NCBI RefSeq assembly: GCF_004005815.1
Contig: NZ_SACK01000007.1
Coordinates: 186,001-250,000 of the forward strand
Source: Mucilaginibacter limnophilus
GTDB taxonomy: Bacteria; Bacteroidota; Bacteroidia; Sphingobacteriales; Sphingobacteriaceae
DNA: 64,000 nt
Direction of reading: 5' to 3'
Shown here: in pieces, positions 27,908 to 36,150 of the stretch
Position numbering within the stretch: the stretch's first letter is position 1
Layout of the letters: each line of letters opens with the position of its first letter
Translations under genes and position numbers: made by a program
The notes under the pieces: model-generated
What the model saw: only the letters and a program-made list of their open reading frames with translations
Database searches by the model: none
What the model was told of the DNA's origin: nothing

Positions 27908-28417
27908 ATGAAAAGATTATTTAAGGTAGCTTTAGTGGCGGGTGCGATGCTGTTTTTAGGCAATATGGCTCAGGCGCAAAAAATTGGTCACATCAACTTT
28001 AACCAGCTGATTGATCAAATGCCTGAAACAAAAACCATCAAAACTCAGCTTGACGCTTATCAAAAAACGTTTGTTGACACTTACCAAACAATGGCTACTG
28101 AGTTTCAAACTAAAGGTCAGGCTTATGAAAAAGACCGTGCTACTATGAACGACGCTGCTCGTACGGTTAAAGAAAACGAACTGCAAGACCTGCAAAAACG
28201 TATTCAGGATTTTCAAAACGACGCGCGTGGTAAAGTTGAAGCAAAAAGCAACGAACTTACCAAACCGTTATTTACTAAAGCAAAAGATGCTATATCAGCT
28301 GTAGCAAAAGAAAAAGGTTACTCATATGTACTTGATTCTTCACAAACTGAGCTTTTAGTTTCTCCTACAGCAGACGATATGATGGCTGCGGTAAAATTGA
28401 AATTAGGCTTAAAGTAA
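27908..28417 (+). CDS. OmpH/Skp-family periplasmic chaperone, second of a pair
   Basis: A 169-residue Skp-like protein: signal peptide MKRLFKVALVAGAMLFLGNMAQAQ, first strand KIGHINFNQLIDQMPE, long coiled coil (about 40-125, LQDLQKRIQDFQNDARGKVE) and the last strand YSYVLDSSQTELLVSP. It lies 55 bp behind the first copy and ends in a strong terminator. A third, lipid-anchored paralog is at 3.3 kb. Division of labour among them is unknown. Confidence 0.92.
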   Translation: MKRLFKVALVAGAMLFLGNMAQAQKIGHINFNQLIDQMPETKTIKTQLDAYQKTFVDTYQTMATEFQTKGQAYEKDRATMNDAARTVKENELQDLQKRIQDFQNDARGKVEAKSNELTKPLFTKAKDAISAVAKEKGYSYVLDSSQTELLVSPTADDMMAAVKLKLGLK

Positions 28418-28437
28418 TAGCATAATTATTATGACAT

Positions 28438-28468
28438 AAAAGCGTGCCGCATTACGGCGCGCTTTTTT
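28438..28468 (+). terminator. Terminator after the skp pair, running into the murI promoter
   Basis: AAAAGCGTGCCG pairs with CGGCGCGCTTTT (one G-T), loop CATTA, then T-run. The last T of the run (28468) is the first base of the murI -7 box. Confidence 0.9.
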
Positions 28469-28475
28469 ATTTTTG
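28468..28475 (+). promoter_or_regulatory. -7 box TATTTTTG of murI, leaderless spacing
   Basis: Exact TAnnTTTG ending 4 nt before the GTG start of murI and abutting the T-run of the skp terminator. Confidence 0.65.
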
Positions 28476-28479
28476 CAGC

Positions 28480-29307
28480 GTGTTAAACAAACCTATAGGT
28501 ATTTTTGATTCAGGTTACGGCGGGCTAACGGTTTTCCGTTCTATTGCCGCGCAGTTGCCTGAGTATGATTATATCTATTTGGGCGATAACGGACGCTCGC
28601 CTTATGGTAACCGTTCGTTTAAAACCATACACGAGTACACATGGGAATGTGTACAATGGTTGTTTAAGCAGGGCTGTCCGCTTATAATTCTGGCTTGTAA
28701 CACCGCGTCAGCAAAAGCTTTGCGCACGATACAACAACAAGACATGCCCGGACTGCATACCGACGAACGGGTATTAGGGGTTATCCGCCCAACAGCTGAA
28801 GTAATAGGCAACTACACTCAAACCGGCGAGATTGGCGTACTCGGTACAAAGGGTACCGTACAGTCTGAATCATACCTTATCGAAATACAAAAGTTCTTTC
28901 CTGAAATAAAAGTACACCAACAAGCCTGTCCGCTTTGGGTGCCTTTAATAGAAACCGGGGAATACAATAATCCCGGCGCCGACTACTTTGTTCAGCTTTA
29001 TCTTGATCAGTTGCTTGAGCAATCGGCAAACATTGATACCATACTGCTCGCTTGTACCCATTATCCGCTGCTTCAGGACAAGATAGAAAAACATCTGCCG
29101 CAAGATATAAAAGTAGTTGCGCAAGGCGATATAGTAGCCGAAAGCCTGGTTGATTATCTGCAGCGCCATCCCGAGATGGAAGAGAGACTAAGCAAAGGCG
29201 GCAGTCGTAAATTCTTCACCACATCAGATGATACCCAGGATTTTGATCATCACGCGTCGATGTTTTTCTGCTCGGCTGTTCAGTCGGAGTATGTGTCGGT
29301 AAAGTAG
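28480..29307 (+). CDS. murI: Glutamate racemase
   Basis: A 275-residue racemase giving D-glutamate for peptidoglycan. D10-S-G (IGIFDSGYGGLTV), the first catalytic Cys in LACNTAS (C73) and the second in LLACTHYPLL (about 190) are present, with YLGDNGRSPYG. The start is GTG 28480, because the next upstream GTG (28444) lies inside the terminator hairpin and adds residues unlike the family. The C-terminal tail beyond about 250 is polar and variable. Monocistronic. Confidence 0.94.
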   Translation: MLNKPIGIFDSGYGGLTVFRSIAAQLPEYDYIYLGDNGRSPYGNRSFKTIHEYTWECVQWLFKQGCPLIILACNTASAKALRTIQQQDMPGLHTDERVLGVIRPTAEVIGNYTQTGEIGVLGTKGTVQSESYLIEIQKFFPEIKVHQQACPLWVPLIETGEYNNPGADYFVQLYLDQLLEQSANIDTILLACTHYPLLQDKIEKHLPQDIKVVAQGDIVAESLVDYLQRHPEMEERLSKGGSRKFFTTSDDTQDFDHHASMFFCSAVQSEYVSVK

Positions 29308-29314
29308 CGGGAAG

Positions 29315-29383
29315 TCATGCTGAACCTGATTCAGCATCTCATGCAACTGAATGTCCTGAGAGATCCCGAAACAAGTTCGGGAT
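29315..29383. repeat. Intergenic double hairpin, TCATGCYGA family copy 2
   Basis: First hairpin ATGCTGAA/TTCAGCAT (29317-29324 with 29330-29337, loop CCTGA); second ATCCCGAA/TTCGGGAT (29363-29370 with 29376-29383, loop ACAAG). The first matches the hairpin at 16196-16221 with a compensatory pair change. It fills the murI-nuoH gap; without a T-run it is not a standard terminator. Confidence 0.75.
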
Positions 29384-29470
29384 GAAATAATATTACTAAC
29401 CAACACATGCCTTATTAAGATTAACTGTCGATAATCTACCAAACATGTCGATTATTAGCGGCGCATTTGC

Positions 29471-29478
29471 TAAGTTTG
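29471..29478 (+). promoter_or_regulatory. -7 box TAAGTTTG of the nuoH-N cluster
   Basis: Exact TAnnTTTG, 19 nt before the TTG start of nuoH. It supports transcription of nuoH onward as a separate unit. Confidence 0.6.
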
Positions 29479-29497
29479 CACCCAAAGCTTTTGGGCA

Positions 29498-30568
29498 TTG
29501 AATTTCTATCTTTTATATATCGCCATTGCTGTCGGGCTGTTCGCTTTTGCCGCTTTCTTTGCATTGTTTGGCGTATATGCCGAGCGCAAGGTGTCTGCGT
29601 ATATTCAGGATAGGTTAGGGCCTACAGAAACAGGCAAGTTTGGCACACTGCAAACCCTTGCCGATATACTGAAGATGATACAAAAAGAGCTTATCATCCC
29701 TGCCAAAGCCGATAAATGGCTGTTCCTGCTGGCGCCTGTAATTATTTTTGTAGCCGTGTATATGGGTTTTGCCGCGATGCCCTGGGCTCCCGGGCTTGTG
29801 CCTTCAAAAATTAACATAGGCTTGTATTATGTGTTCGCCATTATCTCAATAGAAACATTGGGTATATTGATGGCAGGCTGGGGCTCAAACAATAAATATT
29901 CGATATTAGGGGCGATGCGCTCTGCAGCGCAGATCATTTCATATGAAATTCCTGCAGGCTTTGCCATCATATCGGCGGTTATGATAGCGCAATCGCTAAG
30001 TCTGCAAGATATTGCCACACAACAAGGCATTCTATCTGCAGAAAAAATTAAGTTTCTGGGCTTTTGGGAAGTTACCAATACCGGTGGCATACTTAGCTGG
30101 AACATCTTTCGTGCGCCGCATTTACTGGTAGCATTTGTGATATATTTTATTGCTTCGCTGGCCGAATCAAACCGTGCCCCGTTTGATATTCCGGAAGCTG
30201 AATCAGAACTTGTAGCCGGCTTTCACACCGAATACAGCGGATTAAGTTTTGCTTTCGTTTTTTTGGCCGAGTATTCGATGATGTTCCTGGTTTCGATGAT
30301 AGGTGTGGTGTTATTTTTAGGGGCCTGGAATACACCTTTGCCAAATATGAGTGTATTAAAGTTGGCTGACTGGACAACTAATGCATGGTGGGGTATTATT
30401 TGGATCGCTTTAAAAACGCTGGCATTGGTAGGTGTACAAATGTGGATACGCTGGACATTGCCTCGCCTGCGGGTTGATCAGTTGATGAACCTGTGCTGGA
30501 AAGTGCTTACCCCGCTTGCATTTTTATGTATGCTGGTATCGGGCGTGTGGCGGTTGTGGTTGATGTGA
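29498..30568 (+). CDS. nuoH: NADH-quinone oxidoreductase subunit H
   Basis: A 356-residue membrane subunit of complex I joining the peripheral arm to the membrane arm and forming the quinone tunnel. About eight helices; YAERKVSAYIQDRLGPTETG (27-46) is the family's first-loop signature, with IIPAKADKWLF, LAESNRAPFDIPEAESELV (about 228-246) and HTEYSGLSFAFVFLAEY. The start is TTG 29498; the frame has a stop at 29471 and no other usable start. It opens a nuoH-I-J-K-L-M-N run; nuoA-G are not in the window. Confidence 0.95.
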   Translation: MNFYLLYIAIAVGLFAFAAFFALFGVYAERKVSAYIQDRLGPTETGKFGTLQTLADILKMIQKELIIPAKADKWLFLLAPVIIFVAVYMGFAAMPWAPGLVPSKINIGLYYVFAIISIETLGILMAGWGSNNKYSILGAMRSAAQIISYEIPAGFAIISAVMIAQSLSLQDIATQQGILSAEKIKFLGFWEVTNTGGILSWNIFRAPHLLVAFVIYFIASLAESNRAPFDIPEAESELVAGFHTEYSGLSFAFVFLAEYSMMFLVSMIGVVLFLGAWNTPLPNMSVLKLADWTTNAWWGIIWIALKTLALVGVQMWIRWTLPRLRVDQLMNLCWKVLTPLAFLCMLVSGVWRLWLM

Positions 30569-30602
30569 GTTGTCGAAGTGCATGGTGACAGGTATAGTAG
30601 TT

Positions 30603-30640
30603 TGAGTTTAAAATTTAGTTTTTAGAGTTTAGAATTAAAA
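30603..30640. repeat. Low-complexity word repeat in the nuoH-nuoI gap
   Basis: Degenerate words TGAGTTTAAAATTTAG and TTTTTAGAGTTTAGAATT (GTTTA/TTTAG units), resembling the other word-like gaps of the window but a different word. Confidence 0.35.
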
Positions 30641-30648
30641 CCAATATT

Positions 30649-31236
30649 TTGATTAAAAACGCAATAAATGGATTAATTACGGCATGGAAGGGATTAGGCC
30701 TTACCATACGGCATTTATTTGCGTCGAGTAAAGAGCGTGAAATAAAGCACGTTAGTGAGGATAACTATTTTAAGCAGCTTGAAGGAACAAATACTATCCA
30801 GTATCCCAAGCAAAAGCTGCCGGTACCAGAAGTTGGTCGTTACCAGTTGGATGTAGAAATGGACGATTGCATTGTGTGTGACCTTTGCGCCAAAATCTGT
30901 CCGGTTGATTGCATTACCATCGAATCAATAAAAGCTACCGAGGCCATTGGGCAAACTAGTGATGGTACAACCAAGCGCCTGTACGCCGCCCACTTTGACA
31001 TTGACATGGCCAAGTGCCTGTTTTGTGGTTTGTGTACCATTGTGTGCCCTACCGAGTGTATTACCATGACCAATGAGTACGATCGTACCGTTTTCGAGCT
31101 GAAAGATCTTACCTACACGTTTGCCGATATGCCTGAAGAGGAGCGCGACGAAAAACGTGCATTACTTGAAAAGCAACAAGCCGAAAAGCAGGCCGCTAAA
31201 CTTGCCGCCATGAAAAAGAAGGAGGAAGGGCAATGA
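30649..31236 (+). CDS. nuoI: NADH-quinone oxidoreductase subunit I
   Basis: A 195-residue ferredoxin-like subunit carrying clusters N6a and N6b. Two 4Fe-4S motifs: Cys74, 77, 80 and 84 (CIVCDLCAKICP) and Cys123, 126, 129 and 133 (CLFCGLCTIVCP). The start is TTG. The C-terminal tail (about 160-195) is a charged Lys/Glu/Ala helix, a lineage-specific extension. It ends in ATGA overlapping nuoJ. Confidence 0.95.
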   Translation: MIKNAINGLITAWKGLGLTIRHLFASSKEREIKHVSEDNYFKQLEGTNTIQYPKQKLPVPEVGRYQLDVEMDDCIVCDLCAKICPVDCITIESIKATEAIGQTSDGTTKRLYAAHFDIDMAKCLFCGLCTIVCPTECITMTNEYDRTVFELKDLTYTFADMPEEERDEKRALLEKQQAEKQAAKLAAMKKKEEGQ

Positions 31237-31781
31237 GCATGGTAAAAATACTTTTCTATGTAATGGCGACTGTGGCTGTGTTTTCAGGATTGTATGTTGC
31301 GGCATCAAAAAACCTGGTACGTTCGATCTTTATGTTCTTTGTGACATTACTTGCCCTTGCCGGCTTGTATGTGATAGCGCTTGCCGACTTTGTGGCCATT
31401 ACCCAGATAGTGATCTATGTTGGCGGTATATTGGTATTGATCCTGTTCGCTTTTATGCTATCGGGTAAAGAAACACTCGAGGCCGTACAGCAGCAGAAAG
31501 ACAGGTTTATCAGCCTGAGTAAATTACCCTCGGTATTACTGGCATTGCTGTTTTTTGCTGTAATGGCTTATGTATTTTATAACAGCGGCGCTGATAATCT
31601 GACGTGGACAAAACAAGCAGTACAAACGGGACAGGTGATCAAAGCAAACGAAAGCCTTATTGAAAACATCGGTGTAAACCTGATGACACGATACCTGTTG
31701 CCATTTGAGGCCATTTCGATATTGTTATTACTCGCCCTGGTTGGCGCGGCTCATCTGAGCAGAAAGGAGCAGCAGGCATGA
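31233..31781 (+). CDS. nuoJ: NADH-quinone oxidoreductase subunit J
   Basis: A 182-residue subunit with five hydrophobic segments. ADFVAITQIVIYVGGILVLI (about 51-70) is the NuoJ helix with the pi-bulge implicated in coupling, followed by a long loop and the last helix LPFEAISILLLLALVGAAHLS. It overlaps nuoI and nuoK by ATGA on both sides, a mark of translational coupling. Confidence 0.95.
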   Translation: MSMVKILFYVMATVAVFSGLYVAASKNLVRSIFMFFVTLLALAGLYVIALADFVAITQIVIYVGGILVLILFAFMLSGKETLEAVQQQKDRFISLSKLPSVLLALLFFAVMAYVFYNSGADNLTWTKQAVQTGQVIKANESLIENIGVNLMTRYLLPFEAISILLLLALVGAAHLSRKEQQA

Positions 31782-32083
31782 TAGGGCTTACTGATTTCCT
31801 GTTAGTAAGCGCAGCGTTGTTTTGCACCGGCTTGTATATGGTGGTATCAAAAAACAATGCAGTGCAAATACTGATAGGCATTGAATTGATGCTGAATGCC
31901 GCCATTTTAAACCTGGTGGCTTTCGGCAGGTTTGATAAGATCAACAATGGAGGGCAGGTTTTCGCACTGTTTGCCATTGTGCTGGCAGCGGCCACAACAG
32001 CAGTTGCTTTAGCTATAATACTGAACGTTTACCGCCGATATAAAACTATTGATCCGGGTAAGATAAACACTTTGGGCGATTAA
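31778..32083 (+). CDS. nuoK: NADH-quinone oxidoreductase subunit K
   Basis: A 101-residue three-helix antiporter-like subunit. GIELMLNAAILNLVAF carries the conserved Glu of helix 2, and a second Glu position in helix 1 is replaced here, as in related bacteria (FCTGLYMVVSKNNAVQILIG). The C-terminal helix FALFAIVLAAATTAVALAIIL is typical. It is followed after one base by a non-complex I gene. Confidence 0.95.
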   Translation: MIGLTDFLLVSAALFCTGLYMVVSKNNAVQILIGIELMLNAAILNLVAFGRFDKINNGGQVFALFAIVLAAATTAVALAIILNVYRRYKTIDPGKINTLGD

Positions 32084-32084
32084 A

Positions 32085-32402
32085 ATGAAAAGGTTAATAA
32101 TCACTTTAACAGTTTTATTGTTTGCCTGCAGCCTGTATGCGCAGGGCGTTATTTTCAGGCGAGATACTACCGGTGGTTTTAAAGGTGTGTACTGCATTGG
32201 TCCGCTCGATCTTACAAAAGGTCCACTGATTATTTGTGATGATATAAGTATTGACAGTACCGAACTGAAGCACATGAATCGCGACAGAATCTACAGCATA
32301 CGGATTATAGAAGATTCGCTTGCAACGCTGCTGTATGGCAAGGCTGCCGAAAAAGGCGCCATCATCGTAACAACAACTAAAAAGAAAAAAGCTAAGAGAT
32401 AA
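32085..32402 (+). CDS. Small secreted protein with TonB-receptor plug-like C-terminus, inside the nuo cluster
   Basis: A 105-residue protein with a signal peptide (MKRLIITLTVLLFACSLYAQ). The C-terminal half reads RIYSIRIIEDSLATLLYG then KAAEKGAIIVTTTKKKK, matching the SusC/RagA plug pattern in which I-x-SI-x-V-L-K-D-x-x-A-T-x-x-Y-G is followed by G-A-x-G-V-I-I-I-T-T-K-K. There is no barrel, so it is a free plug-like fragment. It sits 1 bp after nuoK and directly abuts the nuoL start, so it is surely co-transcribed with complex I. No role is known to me. Confidence 0.75.
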   Translation: MKRLIITLTVLLFACSLYAQGVIFRRDTTGGFKGVYCIGPLDLTKGPLIICDDISIDSTELKHMNRDRIYSIRIIEDSLATLLYGKAAEKGAIIVTTTKKKKAKR

Positions 32403-34460
32403 TTGGGTACCGATCAGGCACATATCGATCATATACAAACCTTTCATACGCTGGTTGTGCTTGTGCTGCCTTTGCTGGCGGCCATAATAGGTGTAATTGT
32501 TCCATCAAAGTATAAGATAGCAGGCTGGATATCCACCATTGCTATATTGCTAAGCGCGGTATTCGCTATAGGTGTTTTTACCGGGGTATGGAATGTTACC
32601 ACTGTGCATACCCAAACGTTGTGGTTTACCATTGCCAGCACAAATGTTTACGCAGGCATTTGGCTAAATAATTTATCGGTTTTAATGCTGGCGCTGGTAT
32701 CAGTCATTGCGGTGCCTGTGCATATCTATTCGCTCAAGTACATGCAGCACGACGAGCGTTTTAACCGTTATTTCACTTACCTAAGTTTCTTCTGCTTCAG
32801 CATGCTGGCACTGGTAGTGGTTGATAGCCTGGTGCTGTTTTACGCTTTCTGGGAGTTAGTTGGCTTTTCGTCGTACCTGCTTATCGGCTTTTGGTTTACC
32901 CGCGATAAAGCGGTACAAGCCAACAAGAAAGCCTTTATTATGAACCGTATCGGCGATATCGGCCTGCTGGCAGGTATAATCATCATCTTTGCGCAGTTTA
33001 AAACGTTTGATTTGGTACAGCTTTTTGGCGAAGGCGGACTGATCAGCCAATCAGTATTAACAAATGGACAATGGATATCGCCGGTTGGGCAAATGCCTGA
33101 ATTGTGGCAATATATAGCCTGTGGCGGCATCTTTCTGGCTGTGGCTGCCAAGTCGGCACAATTCCCATTACATAACTGGCTGCCCGACGCTATGGAAGGA
33201 CCAACCTCTGTTTCGGCGTTGATACATGCCGCTACCATGGTCGCCGCGGGCGTGTTCCTGCTTGGCCGGGCATATCCCATATTCAATTTATACGAACTGA
33301 ATACGCTTGCCATAATCGGCTGTTTTACCGCATTTATGGCGGCCACCATTGCGCTAACGCAAAATGATTTGAAGCGCATACTGGCCTACTCAACCATTTC
33401 GCAACTTGGTTTCATGATAATGGCCATGGGAGTAGGCGCATATGCTTCATCGCTGTTTCATTTGGCTACGCACGCCTTTTTTAAATGTCTGCTGTTTTTG
33501 GTAGCAGGTGTGGTGATACATGAAATGCAGCACATCCGTGAAGAGAATAACCTCGATATTGATCCGCAGAATATTCTGTATATGGGTGGTCTTCGTAAAA
33601 AATTGCCGCTTACCTTTATAGCCGCTATTGTTGGTGCGCTGGCACTTATAGGTGTTCCGCTAACATCAGGGTTTTTGTCAAAAGACGGTATTTTGATACA
33701 GGCATTTGTATGGGCCGAGGGGAAAAGCTGGATTTACCAGGTAATGCCTGTGATGGCTTTGTTCACTACCTGGCTAACGGCGTTTTATGTAAGCCGGATG
33801 ATTGTAAAGGTTTTCTTCGGAAAGTTCAGGCTGCTTGATATTAACCCCGGCATACATCTGCACATAAGCGATGGCGGTTGGTATTATAAGGTACCGTTGG
33901 CACTGCTTTCGTTTTGCAGTTTGTTCCCATTATTCTCGCTTAATCCGTTAATTTATGAGCATGCCTGGTTGTTTGACGGACTTAAGCCTTCTAACTTTCT
34001 CGAGAGGGTAAACATATATCATACTCTTGTCCCGATAGGGGTTAACATTTTAAGCGTTGTGGTAATGTATACCGCTTACGCTTTGTATGTTAAGCGTAAC
34101 TATACTTTCCCGCAGCATACAGCGCTGTTCAGGCTATCGTATAACGAATGGTATATTGACAAAGCATACAACAAAGGCATTGTTAAAGCTGTGCTTTGGA
34201 TTAGTAACGCATTATACTGGTTCGATAAAAATATTATTGACGGTATAGTGAACGTGTTTCGTAAGGTTGCGATTACCCTTTCCGAGCTGGCCGTGTGGGT
34301 AGACCGCTATGTTATCGACGGCATATTATATTTGCTAACTGTTTTTGTACGGCGCACGGGTAATTTGGTGCGGCTGTTTCAGGGCGGCAAGGTGCAAATT
34401 TACTTATACAGTATGCTGGCCGCGGTACTGTTAATATTTATTTTAAAATTCATCATTTAA
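32403..34460 (+). CDS. nuoL: NADH-quinone oxidoreductase subunit L
   Basis: A 685-residue antiporter-like subunit of the proton-pumping arm. The conserved core lies in about 115-420: YAFWELVGFSSYLLIGFWF, AKSAQFPLHNWLPDAMEGPT, SALIHAATMVAAGVFLLGR, LKRILAYSTISQLGFM and FLSKDGIL, including the Lys and His used in pumping. The C-terminus continues into the long lateral helix region. Start is TTG immediately after the TAA of the preceding small gene, so translation is coupled to it. Confidence 0.95.
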   Translation: MGTDQAHIDHIQTFHTLVVLVLPLLAAIIGVIVPSKYKIAGWISTIAILLSAVFAIGVFTGVWNVTTVHTQTLWFTIASTNVYAGIWLNNLSVLMLALVSVIAVPVHIYSLKYMQHDERFNRYFTYLSFFCFSMLALVVVDSLVLFYAFWELVGFSSYLLIGFWFTRDKAVQANKKAFIMNRIGDIGLLAGIIIIFAQFKTFDLVQLFGEGGLISQSVLTNGQWISPVGQMPELWQYIACGGIFLAVAAKSAQFPLHNWLPDAMEGPTSVSALIHAATMVAAGVFLLGRAYPIFNLYELNTLAIIGCFTAFMAATIALTQNDLKRILAYSTISQLGFMIMAMGVGAYASSLFHLATHAFFKCLLFLVAGVVIHEMQHIREENNLDIDPQNILYMGGLRKKLPLTFIAAIVGALALIGVPLTSGFLSKDGILIQAFVWAEGKSWIYQVMPVMALFTTWLTAFYVSRMIVKVFFGKFRLLDINPGIHLHISDGGWYYKVPLALLSFCSLFPLFSLNPLIYEHAWLFDGLKPSNFLERVNIYHTLVPIGVNILSVVVMYTAYALYVKRNYTFPQHTALFRLSYNEWYIDKAYNKGIVKAVLWISNALYWFDKNIIDGIVNVFRKVAITLSELAVWVDRYVIDGILYLLTVFVRRTGNLVRLFQGGKVQIYLYSMLAAVLLIFILKFII

Positions 34461-34465
34461 CCTGA

Positions 34466-36067
34466 ATGAACCTTTTAACCATATTGATATTTATTCCGGT
34501 TGTGTTCGGGGCGCTTATTTTGCTGCTGCCTTCGGCATGGCGCGGAAGCTTCAAATACCTTACCCTGCTGGCTACTGTTTTGCAGCTTGCACTGAGTGTT
34601 TACATATACATCAACTTTAAAACGGGGGCTGAGGTTGGCGGAATTAACCAGGAATCACAGTTTCAGTTTGTTCAGAAATTGCCATGGATAAGTCTTGACC
34701 TTGGCACATTAGGCAAAATGCAGGTAGATTATTTTGTAGGTATCGATGGTATTTCGGTAACGCTGCTTGTAATGAGCGCTCTCGTGATGGTAATTGCTAC
34801 GCTGGCCTCATGGGAAATTACCAGTAACCTGAAGGGCTACTTTGCTTTATTCTTACTGCTGGATATGGCCGTAATCGGCGTTTTCTGCGCACTCGATTTC
34901 TTTTTGTTCTACCTGTGCTATGAGCTTATGCTTCTTCCATTGTACTTCCTGATAGGAATGTGGGGCGGTGTACGGCGTGAATATGCGGCTATAAAATTCT
35001 TCCTGTACACCTTGTTCGGTTCGGTATTTATGCTGCTGGTAATTATTGGCCTCTACCTATCGGTAACCGATCCGGCTACCGGAAGCCATACTTTTAACAT
35101 GGTGCAAATGATGAACCCGGCCAACTACAGTGATGGCTCGGTTTTCTCAGTGGTGTCGCAGTCAACAATCTTTGGTGCTCCCGCTCGGGTGATAGGTTTT
35201 GTAGTGCTGTTCATCGCTTTTGCTATAAAGGTGCCGATTGTTCCGCTGCATACCTGGCTGCCGGTTGCGCACGTTGAAGCACCAACGCCGGTATCTATTA
35301 TCCTTGCGGGAGTTCTGCTTAAAATTGGTGGTTATGGTATTATTCGTATTTGTATCAGTATTTTCCCTGACGTAGCAGCATCCGGCTCCTTCTGGCTTGG
35401 ACTGATAGGCGTAATATCTATATTATATGGCGCTCTGAATGCGCTTGCGCAGCGCGACTTAAAACGCATGATCGCTTATTCATCAGTATCACACATGGGT
35501 TTTGTGCTGTTGGGAATTGCCTCGCAAACGGCCGAAGGCATAAGCGGCGCCATGCTGCAAATGGTAAGTCATGGCTTTTTGTCATCAATGCTGTTCTTTT
35601 TGGTGGGCGTGGTATATAACCGGGTTCACGACAGGGATATTTATAATTTCCGCGGACTGGGCAACGTCATGCCGAAATATACTGCCTTTGTTATGATCGC
35701 CTTTTTCGCGTCGCTTGGCTTACCGGGGTTCTCGGCATTTGTGGCCGAAGCGTTCACGCTGGCAGGCGCTTTCAAATCGTCGGCAGCAAATGGTTTGCCG
35801 TACTGGATGGCCATTGGCGGATCGGTTGGTATCTTACTAAGCGCAGCTTATTTATTATGGACACTGCAGCGCATGTTCTTTGGCAAAACCTCATTTATGG
35901 GCGGCGAAGTTTGGAGCGTAGCCCTCAAAGATATTAACCTACGCGAAACGATTACACTGGTACCACTGGCAGCTATGGCTTTATTATTAGGAATTATGCC
36001 GTCGCTGGTATTTAATGCTATCAATAGTAGTGTACTGGCGCTAGTGGATTTGGTAGGAGCAAAATAA
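34466..36067 (+). CDS. nuoM: NADH-quinone oxidoreductase subunit M
   Basis: A 533-residue antiporter-like subunit with about 14 helices. Key blocks: FLFYLCYELMLLPLYFLIGMWG with its conserved Glu, IKVPIVPLHTWLPVAHVEAPT, LKIGGYGIIRI, LKRMIAYSSVSHMGFVLLG and FSAFVAEAFTLAGAF. It follows nuoL by 5 bp. After it the cluster is interrupted by a MuiA-like gene before nuoN. Confidence 0.95.
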   Translation: MNLLTILIFIPVVFGALILLLPSAWRGSFKYLTLLATVLQLALSVYIYINFKTGAEVGGINQESQFQFVQKLPWISLDLGTLGKMQVDYFVGIDGISVTLLVMSALVMVIATLASWEITSNLKGYFALFLLLDMAVIGVFCALDFFLFYLCYELMLLPLYFLIGMWGGVRREYAAIKFFLYTLFGSVFMLLVIIGLYLSVTDPATGSHTFNMVQMMNPANYSDGSVFSVVSQSTIFGAPARVIGFVVLFIAFAIKVPIVPLHTWLPVAHVEAPTPVSIILAGVLLKIGGYGIIRICISIFPDVAASGSFWLGLIGVISILYGALNALAQRDLKRMIAYSSVSHMGFVLLGIASQTAEGISGAMLQMVSHGFLSSMLFFLVGVVYNRVHDRDIYNFRGLGNVMPKYTAFVMIAFFASLGLPGFSAFVAEAFTLAGAFKSSAANGLPYWMAIGGSVGILLSAAYLLWTLQRMFFGKTSFMGGEVWSVALKDINLRETITLVPLAAMALLLGIMPSLVFNAINSSVLALVDLVGAK

Positions 36068-36150
36068 TTTAAGATAGTTTTATGGAAATCTGCATGATCG
36101 TACATCTTCTGTATAAATAAAAACAGAAGTATTATTAAACATTAACGGTC

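Noticed and set aside
28444-28479. Upstream GTG start for murI
   Set aside because: It lies inside the skp terminator hairpin and adds 12 residues not seen in glutamate racemases.
32840-33379. 179-residue open frame antisense to nuoL
   Set aside because: It mirrors conserved transmembrane codons of nuoL and shows no family features of its own.
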